Below, piece by piece: positions 44,705 to 55,110 of a stretch of DNA of 64,000 nt. Under the pieces are notes generated by a model, which did no database searches, was not told the origin of the DNA, and was given only the letters and a program-made list of their open reading frames with translations. Position 1 is the first letter of the stretch; each line of letters starts with the position of its first letter. Made by a program: the position numbers and the translations under genes. Source of the stretch: Dryomyza anilis (taxonomy: Eukaryota; Arthropoda; Insecta; Diptera; Dryomyzidae); NCBI GenBank assembly GCA_951804985.1, contig OX638131.1:91090349-91154348 (forward strand). The letters run 5' to 3'.

Positions 44705-46187
44705 ACGTGGTCACGATCTGGGTATACAGTAGGCTACATAAATGTCGCTACCTTTCAAAAGATATATTGAAATAACCTTCCAAATTTAGTGTATAGGAGT
44801 TGAAATTGTTCATGAAAGAATTTAATGTGAAAATCAAATCATCGTAAATAAGTTAATTTGCATTATGCTTGAACGATTGATTATTATATGAATAGTTCAT
44901 TAGTATTACGAATTTTTACATTAATATAAAGATTTTTTCAACAATGCCAGGTTTTTTTTTACCAAGAAAGGTCGTTCATCTTAGAGATGAATTAATGAAA
45001 ATATGCATATTAAGGAACCACTTCATAATAGTGATGTATAATGAATAGTTCAGAGTATTATTATGAATTTTTACATTAATATGAAGATTTTTCACAATGA
45101 ATGGTCGTTCATCATATTGATGAATTTTTTTTTCTGTCTATTCAAATTTACATTACAAATTACGATAAGAAAAAGACGTCCTTCATTACTTAGATAAAAA
45201 TACACTTTTTTTTAACTTACAATGTAGATAATATTTCACATTTTCCAATTTTGATATTGCAAAAAAAGTTTTGCATTGTAATATAAAATATTAAAACGAG
45301 TAAAATATAAAAATAAATTAAAAAAAAAAAAACTAAAATATTAGCTACCTTTTCGATTCTATTAATAAATGTTGTTAGTTCAGCATTAAGTTTGATTGTT
45401 TCATTAGTACTTTTGTAAGTGTCTCAAATTGTAATATTTAAATTGCTAATTATTTAGAATTAAAAAAAAATGTTTTCTATTTAAAAACGCAAACAAAAAT
45501 TAAAAGACATTTGTAAAAACTGTCAACTCAACGGCGTAACAACTTAATAACGTAACGACGTTAGTTAACTAACTAATTTAGTTGTTATTTAATGCATAAA
45601 CAGTCTTTTCAGTTCACGAAACTTTAAAAGACGAGCCTAGATTAGAAATTTTTCTTTTTACTATAATTAAGCTTAAGACTAATAAAATTAAAAACCCAAG
45701 TTTAGACGCGACATGTGACAGTGACGTGTGCTATTTGTCTTTTTTTGACAAATACTGCAGCATACACTTAGGCGCTACATAAATAAGTAGTTTAGAGTGT
45801 TTGTATTAAGTTTCAAAGATTAATAAGTGAAGTAGTGTGTGGGGATAGAAGAGGGGAGTTTTTTTGTTGTTGTTGTGTTAGACTTAAGTGTTAGTTGTTC
45901 GTAGTTTAAATAGTTTACTAATTTTCATACAAATACTAAAATTGCTTAAATAATAACTTAGAAATTAGTGGATATTTTTTGATCTTGTGATATAGTTTCA
46001 CTGCTTGTTTTTTTTTAGAAGCCTGGGAGAGAAGTGGGCAGTATTTTAAGTTACCATAAAAATGCAAATTATGCGTAGCAGCGTTTGTGGCGCAAAGAAA
46101 TATATAGAATACGAACTGCTGCTTTCGGGCTAATTAATATTAGACAGCGCCAACAAAATATGCAACAGTTTTATTTTTCTTTGCACT
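44705..46187. other. Lar 3' flank, AT-rich
   Basis: No gene. The part nearest 46,187 should contain the Lar 3' UTR (minus strand). Diverged TTTTTACATTAATAT repeats occur at 44,915 and 45,070. Confidence 0.4.
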
Positions 46188-46256
46188 CTAATTAGTGTAA
46201 TTGTCAAAAGAGCCCAAATACTCCAGCGCAGCGCGATAACAGAAATGATATTGATC
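46188..46256 (-). CDS. Lar: Lar last coding exon
   Basis: 69 bp, phase 0, acceptor [27 protein letters not shown] then TN and TAG at 46,188-46,190. It matches the invariant LAR-family C terminus, differing from fly by His for Gln at the fourth residue. Confidence 0.97.
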   Translation of the reverse strand, partial: DQYHFCYRAALEYLGSFDNYTN

Positions 46257-49200
46257 CTGTAAATTGGAAAACATTTCAATATTAGGTTGAAATTGATTTA
46301 TTTAAATTGTACCCACCTCAGTTTGCACCATAGCTGGACGTTGTGCGCGCAAAATGCGCACCGTCTGGAACACATCCAACACGCCCTCGTACTGCATGCG
46401 CTCCAGCACAATGCTGAGTGTGATAAAGACGCCGGTGCGTCCAACGCCAGCGCTACAATGCACCGTTATTGGGCCATCCTGTCCAAACTGCTCCTTGGTC
46501 TTGTGCACCTGACCGATGAAATCGATGAAGCCCTCACCGGACTTGGGTACACCCTGTTCGGGCCAATCGATGAACTGGAATTGGCGTACGGTACGTGAGG
46601 AGCCGTCGCGTGCATCGGTGACCTGTTTGTGAGAGTATGCGAAATATCGATTATTTATAAAACTCTTGCAGAAGAACCAAATTTATATCTTTCATGAATG
46701 AAAATCTTTGAATTTGAGACAAGACTAAATTTGGTGCGAACTAAAGGGTTTTTCAATAAGAGCGCTACAAAAGTTTTTTTCAATGGTTTTTCAACAAGTT
46801 CGCTACAAAAGTAGAGCGACAGGGACAGCAAACGACTCCATATTTCTTGCCGCTCTTTTGACATTTCTCTTCAGTAAGGTTTGCCATTTCATGATGGAAA
46901 GATATACGAGCCAACAACGAGTCGAAATTATTAAAATTCGAATTCGTAAATCTTTCCATCAGGAAATGGCAAACCTTACTGAAGAGAAATGTCAAAAGGG
47001 CGGCAAGAAATATGGCGTCGTTTGCTGTCCCTGTCGCTCTACTAATGTAGCGCCCCTGTTGAAAAACCCTTTATATAGAAAGCTTATTTAAGAGGTGAGA
47101 ACGAAGAGGTGGAAATTTCGAGCTGCCTCTATGGAGACGTTTTATAATTCTAGACGTGATACATCGAGTTAGCGATTTTAGTAAATGATGAGTATTAGAA
47201 TTAATTAATGCAGAGAGAGAATCTATTCGAAATGTGTTTGACGAGAAAAGTAGATTTCCGCTAAAAGCCTATTTGAGTAAAAAGCGATTTTGCGTCATAA
47301 ATACCACTCCGAATGTCGATAAACTTCTCTAATTTTCAGAAAATATTTATAACCGATATCGAATAGAAAGGTATTCTAATTCTAGACGTGATACACAATC
47401 GAGATTGAGATTTTGGAAACGCATTCTAATTCTAGACTTGAAACATAATCGAGATTGAGATTTTGGAACGTTTTCTTATTCTGGACGTGATACATAGTGG
47501 AGATTAAGATTTTGAAAGATGATGTACATGAAAAAAAAGCGATAAACTCCGAATGTCGAGAAACTTCCCTGACTTCCAGAAAATATTCAAAACCGATATC
47601 GCATTGAAACATATTTTAATTCTAGACGTGAAACATAATCGAGATTGAGATTTTGAAAACGTATTCTAATTCTAGATGTGATACATAATAGAGACTGATA
47701 TTTTGAAAACGTATTCTAATTCTAGACATGATACATAAACGAGATTGAGATTTTGGAATGTGATATACATGAGAATTAAGTAATGGCTAGAAAGAGATTC
47801 TATTCCAAATTTCATTTATCGAGAAAAGTAGATTTACCCTGAAATCCTTTTCATATTTCCGTAAAAAGTTATGGAGGTCCGAAATACCGCTCTGAAGGTC
47901 GAGAAAAACTTCTGACTTCTAGAAATTTTTTTAATCATTATTGAAGACAAACGTATAATAGACGTGATACACAATCGAGATTGAGATTTTGGAAGGTGAT
48001 GTACATGAAAAAAACTGATATGCTTCGAATGTCGAGAAACATATCTGACTTCTATATGTTTTAAAACCGATATTGATTAGAAACGTATTCTAATTCTAGA
48101 CGTGATATACAATCGAGATTGAGTTTTTTGGAACACATTCTAATTCTAGACGATACATAATCGAGATTGAGATTTTGGAAACGTATTCTAATTCTGAACG
48201 TGATACGCAATCGAAATTTTGGAATGTTATGTAGATGAGAATTATGTAATGACTCGAAAGAGATTCTATTTCAAATTTTATTTATCGATATCGATTAGAA
48301 ACGTATTCTAATTCTAGACGTGATACACAATCGAGATTGAGATTTTTGGGAACGTATTCTAATTCTGGACGTGAAACATAATAAAGATTGCGATTTCGGA
48401 ACTGTATTCTAATTCTAAACGTGATACGCAATCGATATTTTGGAATGTTATGTACATGAGAATTAAGTAATGACTTGAAAGAGATTATATTCCAAATTTT
48501 ATTTATCGAGAAAAGTATTTTTACCCTGAAAGCTTATTGCCTATTTGTGTAAAAGGCTATAGAGGTCAGAAATACTACATCGAATGTCGAGAAATACCTC
48601 TCATTCCAGAAATATTCGTGTAAAAGGCTATAGAGGTCAGAAATACTGCATCGGTCGGAAATACTGCAAGAAATACTCATGACTTCCAGAAATAATTTAG
48701 AATAAATTAATGCCACGAAAGAGACACTACTCGAAACGATTTAATTTCAATAAAAAGACTAAAGACTATTTGAGTTTAAAACGCTATACTTCAAAAAAAT
48801 CGTTTCAAATGTCTAGAAATTTCTATGACTTACAGAAGAGATATAAAATCATTCTGATTATAACATCACGTCAACAAAATTCCTAGGACTTGCTCATATT
48901 GTTGTCGTTACATATTTTTAAAAAAATTCTAATATTTGGTAGAATTACCTTAAATTCGCGCAATTTATATTGTGGCATATTGTACTCGGCAATGGGATCC
49001 ACAACGTAATACTGATAGCGCACAGAGCGTTCATGTGGCCAATATTGGAAACATTTTTCCTGAAAAAATAAAGATAGAGTTGTAACATGTTGAAGAGAAA
49101 TCAAAAAAACAGCCATGCAACAACTTACCCGTCCCATTTCCTTCAGCTTCGTCAACATGACGACAATCGTCGAGTTGTGCTCCCACAACATGCGCCAGAA

Positions 49201-52200
49201 ATCCTCCGCCGTATCCTGTACCGGACCCTGTGACGCAATATATGCCGAACGATAGCGATAACCATCGATAAAACTAGCATTAATGTAATCACTGCCCTCG
49301 ATGCCATGTATGGGCGTCAAATAGACGCGACTCGACTCATAGGGCAGTATATGGACCAGACGATTCTTGTGTTTGTTGCATGGCAAATTGGCGGTAACGA
49401 AACGTGTTGAGTCAACCTTGACGTTGGACAATTTCTTAAATTCAATTTCCATGCCGGTGATATTCTCACCCGGTTCGGTGACCAAAAGCTTTTGTAGATG
49501 AGTGTGCAAATTACGTGCCGGCACCTCGGTGAGGCCACATATTATGGCTTCGATTATGGCATCATGTATAAAGATGTATTGATCCTCGGTCTGAACCATG
49601 TAATTGCGCTGGGCGCGCAAACATGTAACATGTCCATAGATATCGATAATTTTCTCGTGCTTCATGCGTTCCAGCATCGAATCGATAACTATATAACAAC
49701 CAGTGCGTCCAACACCGGCCGAACAGTGCACAACAACCGGTCCGGAATCGGGTGGTGTGAGCGCACGACAACGTCGCAGAAATTGTAGGAATGGTGCTGG
49801 ATGATCGGGTACACCATGATCTGGCCAGGCGGTAAACTGCAGTTGTTTGATCTCGCGACGTTCATTGAAACCCTGACGACACAACTGGAATGTGCGTATG
49901 CTGTATGTGGCCAATTCCTGTGTCTCTGTAATGGTAACAAACATTTGACCATAGGTCTCGGTGCCACGTACCGGCCAATATTGATCACATTTGATGCGTG
50001 TACGCTCCTCGAGACGTGTCATCATGACAATGGTTGTCGTTTTCAGTTCCCAGCACATGCGCCAGAAATCGGCAAAAGTCTCCTGCAGCGGACCCTGCGT
50101 TGCTACATAGGCATTATGTTTGCGGTAACCATCGCAATAGTTGGCATTGATGTAGTCCGAACCGACGGTGCCATCTTGTGAGGGTAGCTGCACACGCGAA
50201 TGATCGTAGGCTGTCACATTTGCATAACGATTCTTCGATTTGTTGTAATCATAGTTGGAATGGTCCCATGTAAATTGTTGACCCGGTTCGATGGACTCGT
50301 ACTCTTGCGAGAACTTTTGATTGTCGTTCGCTTTCAGGCGCTCAATATGATTGGCGAACTCTGAAATCGGAATAGGTGGATGCGAAATCATGCCAGGTGT
50401 TTGAAAGTTCAGTCGACGCATATCTACCGGATCGCTGGGTGTTGGACCAGCGCCCAGATCGGCAGCCATTAGTGGCCTTGTGACCGCCGCTTGATCGGGT
50501 GTCTTGCAGGGTTGACGCCGACGACGTACTATATAGAGAATCACAAAGGAAGTTGAAAGTACAAGTGCGGTAAGCACCGGTAAGACGACCCATAACATGC
50601 CCGGTTCATCCTTATTGCGATTTACGGAAACCTCTGGCTCTGAGGGCCAATTCGGATCAGGACGATGTGGACGTTCGCCTGGTGGAGCTTCGCGCATATC
50701 GAGTGAAAGAAATTCGGAGAACGGCGACGAGGTATACAGATGCTTTTGTGGTGTATCTACGACAGCACGCACAAATATGCGATAACGTTTCTCGCGTTCC
50801 AATTTACGATTAGTAAAGTTGTGATAGTCATCGCCAGAACCCAAATGAAAGGTGAATGGAATTGAGCGCTGCGGAAATTTGGCAGCAATATAGGGTGCAT
50901 TTGGACGTTCGGGTTTATTGCGACCGGGCAGTAGATCATCGGTGAGGAATTGATCAGGATTCTTGTGTAGATTTGATTTGTCCTCGGGCACAACGACAAG
51001 AAAATAATGTGAGATGGGACCATATTCCTCCGATGCTTGTGGCAGTATGACGAGAATCTCCTCGCCATTGACGACGCCATAAAAGTCGGGTTTGACCATT
51101 GGCTGTGGTGCGGCCATCTGTGTGGTAACGGTAATTTTCGTTGGTGGACGGTAGGAGTAATCGCCAGGTATAGCGCTAACATTAACATTATAAGTGGTGA
51201 AAGGACTCAACTCGTTTATTGTGTGCGTCTTGACGAATTGTTTTAAAATAATATCACGTTTCTGCACAATTTGCGTTTGCGAAAAACCTTGCGAATCGAC
51301 AAATACTTTCATTGCATCAAAAGATATCTTATAGTTGATGGGATTCAAGCGAATAGGTGGTGCCCAACTCAGGGTCATCGAGTGAGTGCTCACATCGTGA
51401 GCACGCAAATTCAATGGCACATCTTCAGGCTTTATCTTAACGGTAACCTTTTCGCTGAGACGTCCCAGACCAGTTTTGAAACGCGCTGCTATGGCAACCG
51501 CATACTGCGCAAATTTCTCCAGATTCACAAGATCTGCCGATTCTGTCAGACCCACGGTCTTTGTTTGCCATTCGTCCAGATCCTCTACCGCAGTCATGGT
51601 ATAGAAAATTTTATAACCGAGTAGTTTGCCACGTGACGGCACCGGTTCCCACCAAATTTCTGCCGTTTGCTCTGATGTTGCGACCGCTTGTACCGACATT
51701 GGTGCACGTCCCATATCACGTTCCGTTTCGACCAGTCTCTTTTCGCTAAAAGGGCCGGCTCCCTGTTTTGTGTAGGCACGTACGCGGAATATATACTCTG
51801 TATTCTCTTCGAGGTTTGTGAAGACCGCCTTGCGTACCGTCATATTACGTTCTGAGCCGAGTCCATGATCGATCTTCTTATTGAATTGTACATCATAACG
51901 TGTGATCTGACCATTGCGATCTTCGCGCGTTGGCGGCTCCCATGTAATGCATACAACATCGGGTGTTTGGAAGCGTACCGTTATATTAGATGGTGGACCA
52001 CCGGGTACGCCCTCGGGTGTTTGTAGTATTTTGACGGTTTCCTGGCCGATGCCAATGTGATTGCTACCCGCAACGCGGAATTCATATTCTACGCCACGTT
52101 CCAGATCATTGAAACGTTTCTTGGTTGTCTGTGGTCCCTGTAAAACCTCCTCCTTCAATGGCTGATCTTTAACACCCCAGCGTAGACGGTAGCCACGTAG

Positions 52201-53455
52201 TTCGCCGTACGTTTGTGCGGGTCTTTCCCATTCCAGTTCGATGGAGACAGTCGGATCACGTTCGAGCATCTTGAGACTGACCGTCGGACGTACCGGTACG
52301 CCACCTGGTGTCTTTACAACCACTGCAGTGCTGCGATCACCGTCACCCTTGCGCGTTAGTGCGGCCACTTGAATGGAGTACTTGGTGTCTGGTTGAAGGC
52401 CGGTGACGTTGTATTCAAGCGACTCGACAACATCGAATTTGAGTGGTTCGTTGAGGAAACCTTTGCCCTGTTTAGAGTATTTAAAGAGATTTTAGAAAGT
52501 GCTTGAAGAGTTTTTAGAGAGTTTTTAGAAAGCGTTTAGAGAACTTTTTGGGAGTTTTTAAAAGAGCTCATAGATAATTTTGAAGATCTTTGAATCCAGA
52601 AAGGGTTTAAGGATCAGTAAAGAGTTTCTATTCGACGTCATTCGAATTTGAGTGGTTTGTTAAGAAAAACTTTGCCATGCGAAGAGATTTTTAGGCTGTT
52701 GTTAAAGAGATTCTAAAGAATTTTTAGAGAGTATTTACATGATTTGTTTGGAAAGGGCTTATAGAGAAGTTTCATGTTCTTATTAAGCCAAAAATGGGTC
52801 TAGGGATCAGTAAAGAAGTTCTACTTGAGGACATCGAATTTGAGTGGTTTGTTGAGGTAACTTTGCCCTGTGAGAGATTATTACACAGTTTTTAATGAGA
52901 TTTTAAAGAGTATTCAGAGAGTTTTTAGTATGTTTTTAGAGAACTTTCATGGAGTTTTTGGAAATAGCTTATAGAGAAGATTCAAGATCTCATGAAGCCA
53001 AAAATGGGTTTTGGAATCAGTGAAGAGGTTTTACTCGAGGTCATCGAATTTGAGTGGTTTGTTCAGAAAATCTTTGCCCTGTAAATAGTGTTTAGGAAGT
53101 TTTAGAAAGAGCTTAAAGATACGTTTGAAAGGCTTATGAAAGGCTTTTGAAACGAAAGTAAGGTTTATGAAAAGCTTACGAAAGGCTTACAAAAGGCTTA
53201 AAAAAGGCTTAAGAAAGACTTACTAATGACTAATGGTTCAGAAATTAGTAAAAAGTTGTAGGTTATTTTTGTAGGTTATATTTCTATGGTTATTGATTGA
53301 TATAGATTTTCTTACCTCGTCTCGCATCTCCTGAACATGTATGTGATAGCCGCGTATAATACCATTGCGATCTTTTTCTAGTGGTGGTTTCCAGGTAACA
53401 TGAATTGAGGTCGAATTTAATGGCGTCGCATTAACATCCTGAGGATCTCCAGGCA
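46188..53455 (-). CDS. Lar: Lar: receptor-type protein tyrosine phosphatase (3' part of a spliced gene)
   Basis: A type I membrane phosphatase of axons and synapses; the LAR family binds heparan sulfate proteoglycans outside and liprin-alpha inside. Exons in coding order: 53455-53316, 52467-49129, 49059-48949, 46622-46317, 46256-46188; GT-AG introns, consistent phases. This is about 1,321 residues, the C-terminal two-thirds of a roughly 2,030-residue protein. Seen: fibronectin type III repeats, a furin-loop-like juxtamembrane part, a transmembrane segment (about 50,598-50,526), membrane-proximal phosphatase D1 ([17 protein letters not shown]) and distal D2 ([17 protein letters not shown]). 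It ends in [11 protein letters not shown]. Signal peptide, Ig domains and the first FN3 repeats lie upstream, beyond the window. Confidence 0.97.
46317..46622 (-). CDS. Lar: Lar exon: catalytic core of phosphatase D2
   Basis: 306 bp, phase 0 both ends. [35 protein letters not shown], then [17 protein letters not shown] (46,432-46,462 for the signature) and [11 protein letters not shown]. The general-acid loop reads WPE where active domains have WPD, so D2 should be nearly inactive and act as a docking or regulatory module, as known for LAR. Confidence 0.97.
46744..47071. mobile_element. Palindromic Tc1/mariner-type MITE
   Basis: AAGGGTTTTTCAA ... TTGAAAAACCCTT flanked by TA on both sides (46,742-46,743 and 47,072-47,073). 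Arms of about 150 bp are inverted copies. Both contain the start of a transposase-like frame; the left-arm copy reads [15 protein letters not shown], which resembles the N terminus of mariner-like transposases. The left arm carries an extra copy of the TTTTTCAA / CGCTACAAAAG end. About 328 bp, non-autonomous. Confidence 0.8.
47130..48500. repeat. 50-bp tandem array with a longer higher-order block
   Basis: A unit ATTCTAATTCTAGACGTGAT-ACACAATCGAGATTGAGATTTTGGAAACG repeats with a 50-bp period (starts near 47,373, 47,423, 47,473, 47,664, 47,714, 48,088, 48,138, 48,188, 48,308, 48,358, 48,408). It is interrupted by copies of another block, GAATGTCGAGAAAC-TTC-CTGACTTCCAGAAA (near 47,310, 47,550, 47,892, 48,030, 48,583). 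Confidence 0.8.
48949..49059 (-). CDS. Lar: Lar exon: D2 middle segment
   Basis: 111 bp, 37 codons, phase 0. [20 protein letters not shown] then [17 protein letters not shown], nearly identical to fly. Separated from the large exon by a 69-bp intron (49,060-49,128). The reading frame runs on past the donor, so reading without splicing would give a false C terminus. Confidence 0.96.
49129..52467 (-). CDS. Lar: Lar large exon: FN3 repeats, transmembrane, D1 and start of D2
   Basis: 3,339 bp, 1,113 codons, phase 0 both ends. It starts [20 protein letters not shown]; several FN3 repeats follow (typical [21 protein letters not shown] motifs). A juxtamembrane region ends KDEPGMLW, then the transmembrane [20 protein letters not shown] and RRRRQP stop-transfer. 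D1 has [30 protein letters not shown] (about 49,814-49,833) and [19 protein letters not shown] (about 49,700-49,730). D2 starts with [20 protein letters not shown], where Leu replaces the Tyr of the pTyr-recognition loop. Donor GTAAGT after EMGR. Confidence 0.97.
52468..53315. repeat. Lar intron containing three decayed copies of the downstream exon's start
   Basis: The first ~37 bases of the large exon plus its acceptor (plus strand CATCGAATTTGAGTGGTTCG-TTGAGGAAACCTTTGCCCTG, 52,431-52,470) recur at about 52,633-52,678, 52,832-52,870 and 53,042-53,081. They are embedded in a roughly 205-bp tandem unit with GGATCAGTAAAGA, AGAGAGTTTTTAG and CTTATAGAGAAG blocks. Copies carry substitutions, a one-base deletion or early stops. 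Two keep an intact CAG acceptor. Confidence 0.9.
53316..53455 (-). CDS. Lar: Lar exon: part of a fibronectin type III repeat
   Basis: 140 bp. It begins two bases into a Val codon (acceptor CAATAG), then [40 protein letters not shown] and QEMRDE, donor GTAAGA, phase 0. It matches the N-terminal half of an FN3 repeat in fly Lar, continued by GKGFLNEP in the next exon. The preceding exon lies beyond 64,000. Confidence 0.95.
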
Positions 53456-54783
53456 CTATTGTAGAAAATGCCGATTAGTATGCGTTATAGGTCAATAAGA
53501 AAAGAGTTTAAAACTTAGATAAAAGTTAATGCGTATACGTATGAAATATACTTATGATTTATATCGTAATAAATATGATTTATAGAGTAATATCTAATGT
53601 TTTTATGGGAATGTCAAAGTTGGAGGTTGTGGTAAGGTTGCTTAAGAATAACTTAACCTAAACCTATAGCTTATTTCAACTAGTTGTATTGTTTTTGTTA
53701 TATAAATAATGCAAGGCATTACTGGTAGACTAGTAAAATTGAAGACATTTATGATAGAAACAAAAAAAAAAAAAATACAAATTTAACATCATCACCACAT
53801 CGCAAAAAATATATGCAGTTTCCATAAATATCACCTACGATCTGATTTAAATTTTTTGTTACGCTCAATAACATTTTTTTAATAATTCTTTGTACACAGC
53901 TAAAATGAATTGCAATCAAAACGTAAAACCCGACTTATTGCGAATTTACAAAAACTTAAATATTTTTTTTTATATTTTTTTTTATACGAAAAGAGTGAAA
54001 AAATAGTTTCTAAAAAATGTACAAAATGTACAATTGTTAAAAATAAAACAAAAATGCAATTAAATTCAACACAATGGAAAGCTCACAAAAAAAGTGGAGC
54101 TTTATGCATTTGTTGCATTAAACTTGCGACAATGTATAATTGCATGAGCAGTATAAAAACAGGAAAATATAATTAATAATAGTAAAAATATTATTTTTTA
54201 TTTTGGAGTATGAAAAAAAAAATATAAAATATATATATTAAAACTTTTCATATACACGCAAAATTGCAACATAAAAAAAAATTACATGTAAGCATTCAAA
54301 AAAAGTTTTGTTTTTTTATATATATATATATTTTAAAAAAATAGTTTTCAAAACGAATCATCCATATTAAGAGTTTCGCAAATTTATTTTCATTCAAAAA
54401 TTGTGTTAGAAAAATGTTTGCTGGCTTCAAAAATAAAATTACAAAAATAAATCCATTTTGTGCAGGCTTTTTCAAAAATATATTTTTTTTTATTTTCCTA
54501 CTGGATTTCTTGTTTGATATGGATGAGAAAAAGAGAGAGAAAAACATTGATGTGTAAAGTATACAAAAAAAAAGAAAAATTAAAAATTACATAAAATTAT
54601 GTTTATGTTATTCATATTCTTATATACAAAATTTGTAAATTTTATAATACTTAAAAGCTATCGTTTCAAAATGAGTTTGTTATTTTTTTATTGTTGTTTT
54701 GGTTAGTGTTATTGTTTTTTATGTATAATAGATTTTGAAATATTTGTAAAAGCTTTAATTAAGATTTTTTTTTTAAATAGAAA

Positions 54784-55110
54784 GCTTTAAAAGTTCAAAA
54801 AAGCTATCAAAAGCGTTTTTAAAACAAAGCTTTTATAAAGCTATTCAAAGCTTTTCAAAATCGTTTACAAAGCTTTTCCAAAAAGCTTTTACAAAAAGCT
54901 TTTACAAAAAGCTTTACAAAAAGCTTTAATAAAAGCTTTACAAAAAGCTTTAATAAAAGCTTTTCAAAAAGCTTTTCAAAAAGCTTTTCAAAAAGCTTTG
55001 CTAAAAGCTTTGCTAAAAGCTTTTCAAAAGCTTTGCTAAAAGCTTTTCAAAAGTTTTGCTTAAAGCGTTTCAAAAAGCTTTTCAAATTGCTTTAGAAAGG
55101 TTTTAAAAAG
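54784..55110. repeat. AAAAGCTTTT tandem array
   Basis: About twenty copies of a 13-15 bp unit (AAAAAGCTTTTC / AAAAGCTTTGCT / AAAAGCTTTAAT) in the Lar intron, with the same palindromic core as the Chd1 intron 4 array. Confidence 0.9.

Larger units (their letters stand above)
46623..48948. other. Lar intron with mariner-like palindrome and 50-bp tandem array
   Basis: 2.3 kb. It contains a TA-flanked palindromic element (46,744-47,071) and a long tandem array (47,130-48,500), both listed separately. No other gene. Confidence 0.8.

Noticed and set aside
46302..46598. Plus-strand open frame of 103 codons opposite the Lar D2 exon
   Set aside because: Antisense shadow of conserved phosphatase coding sequence.
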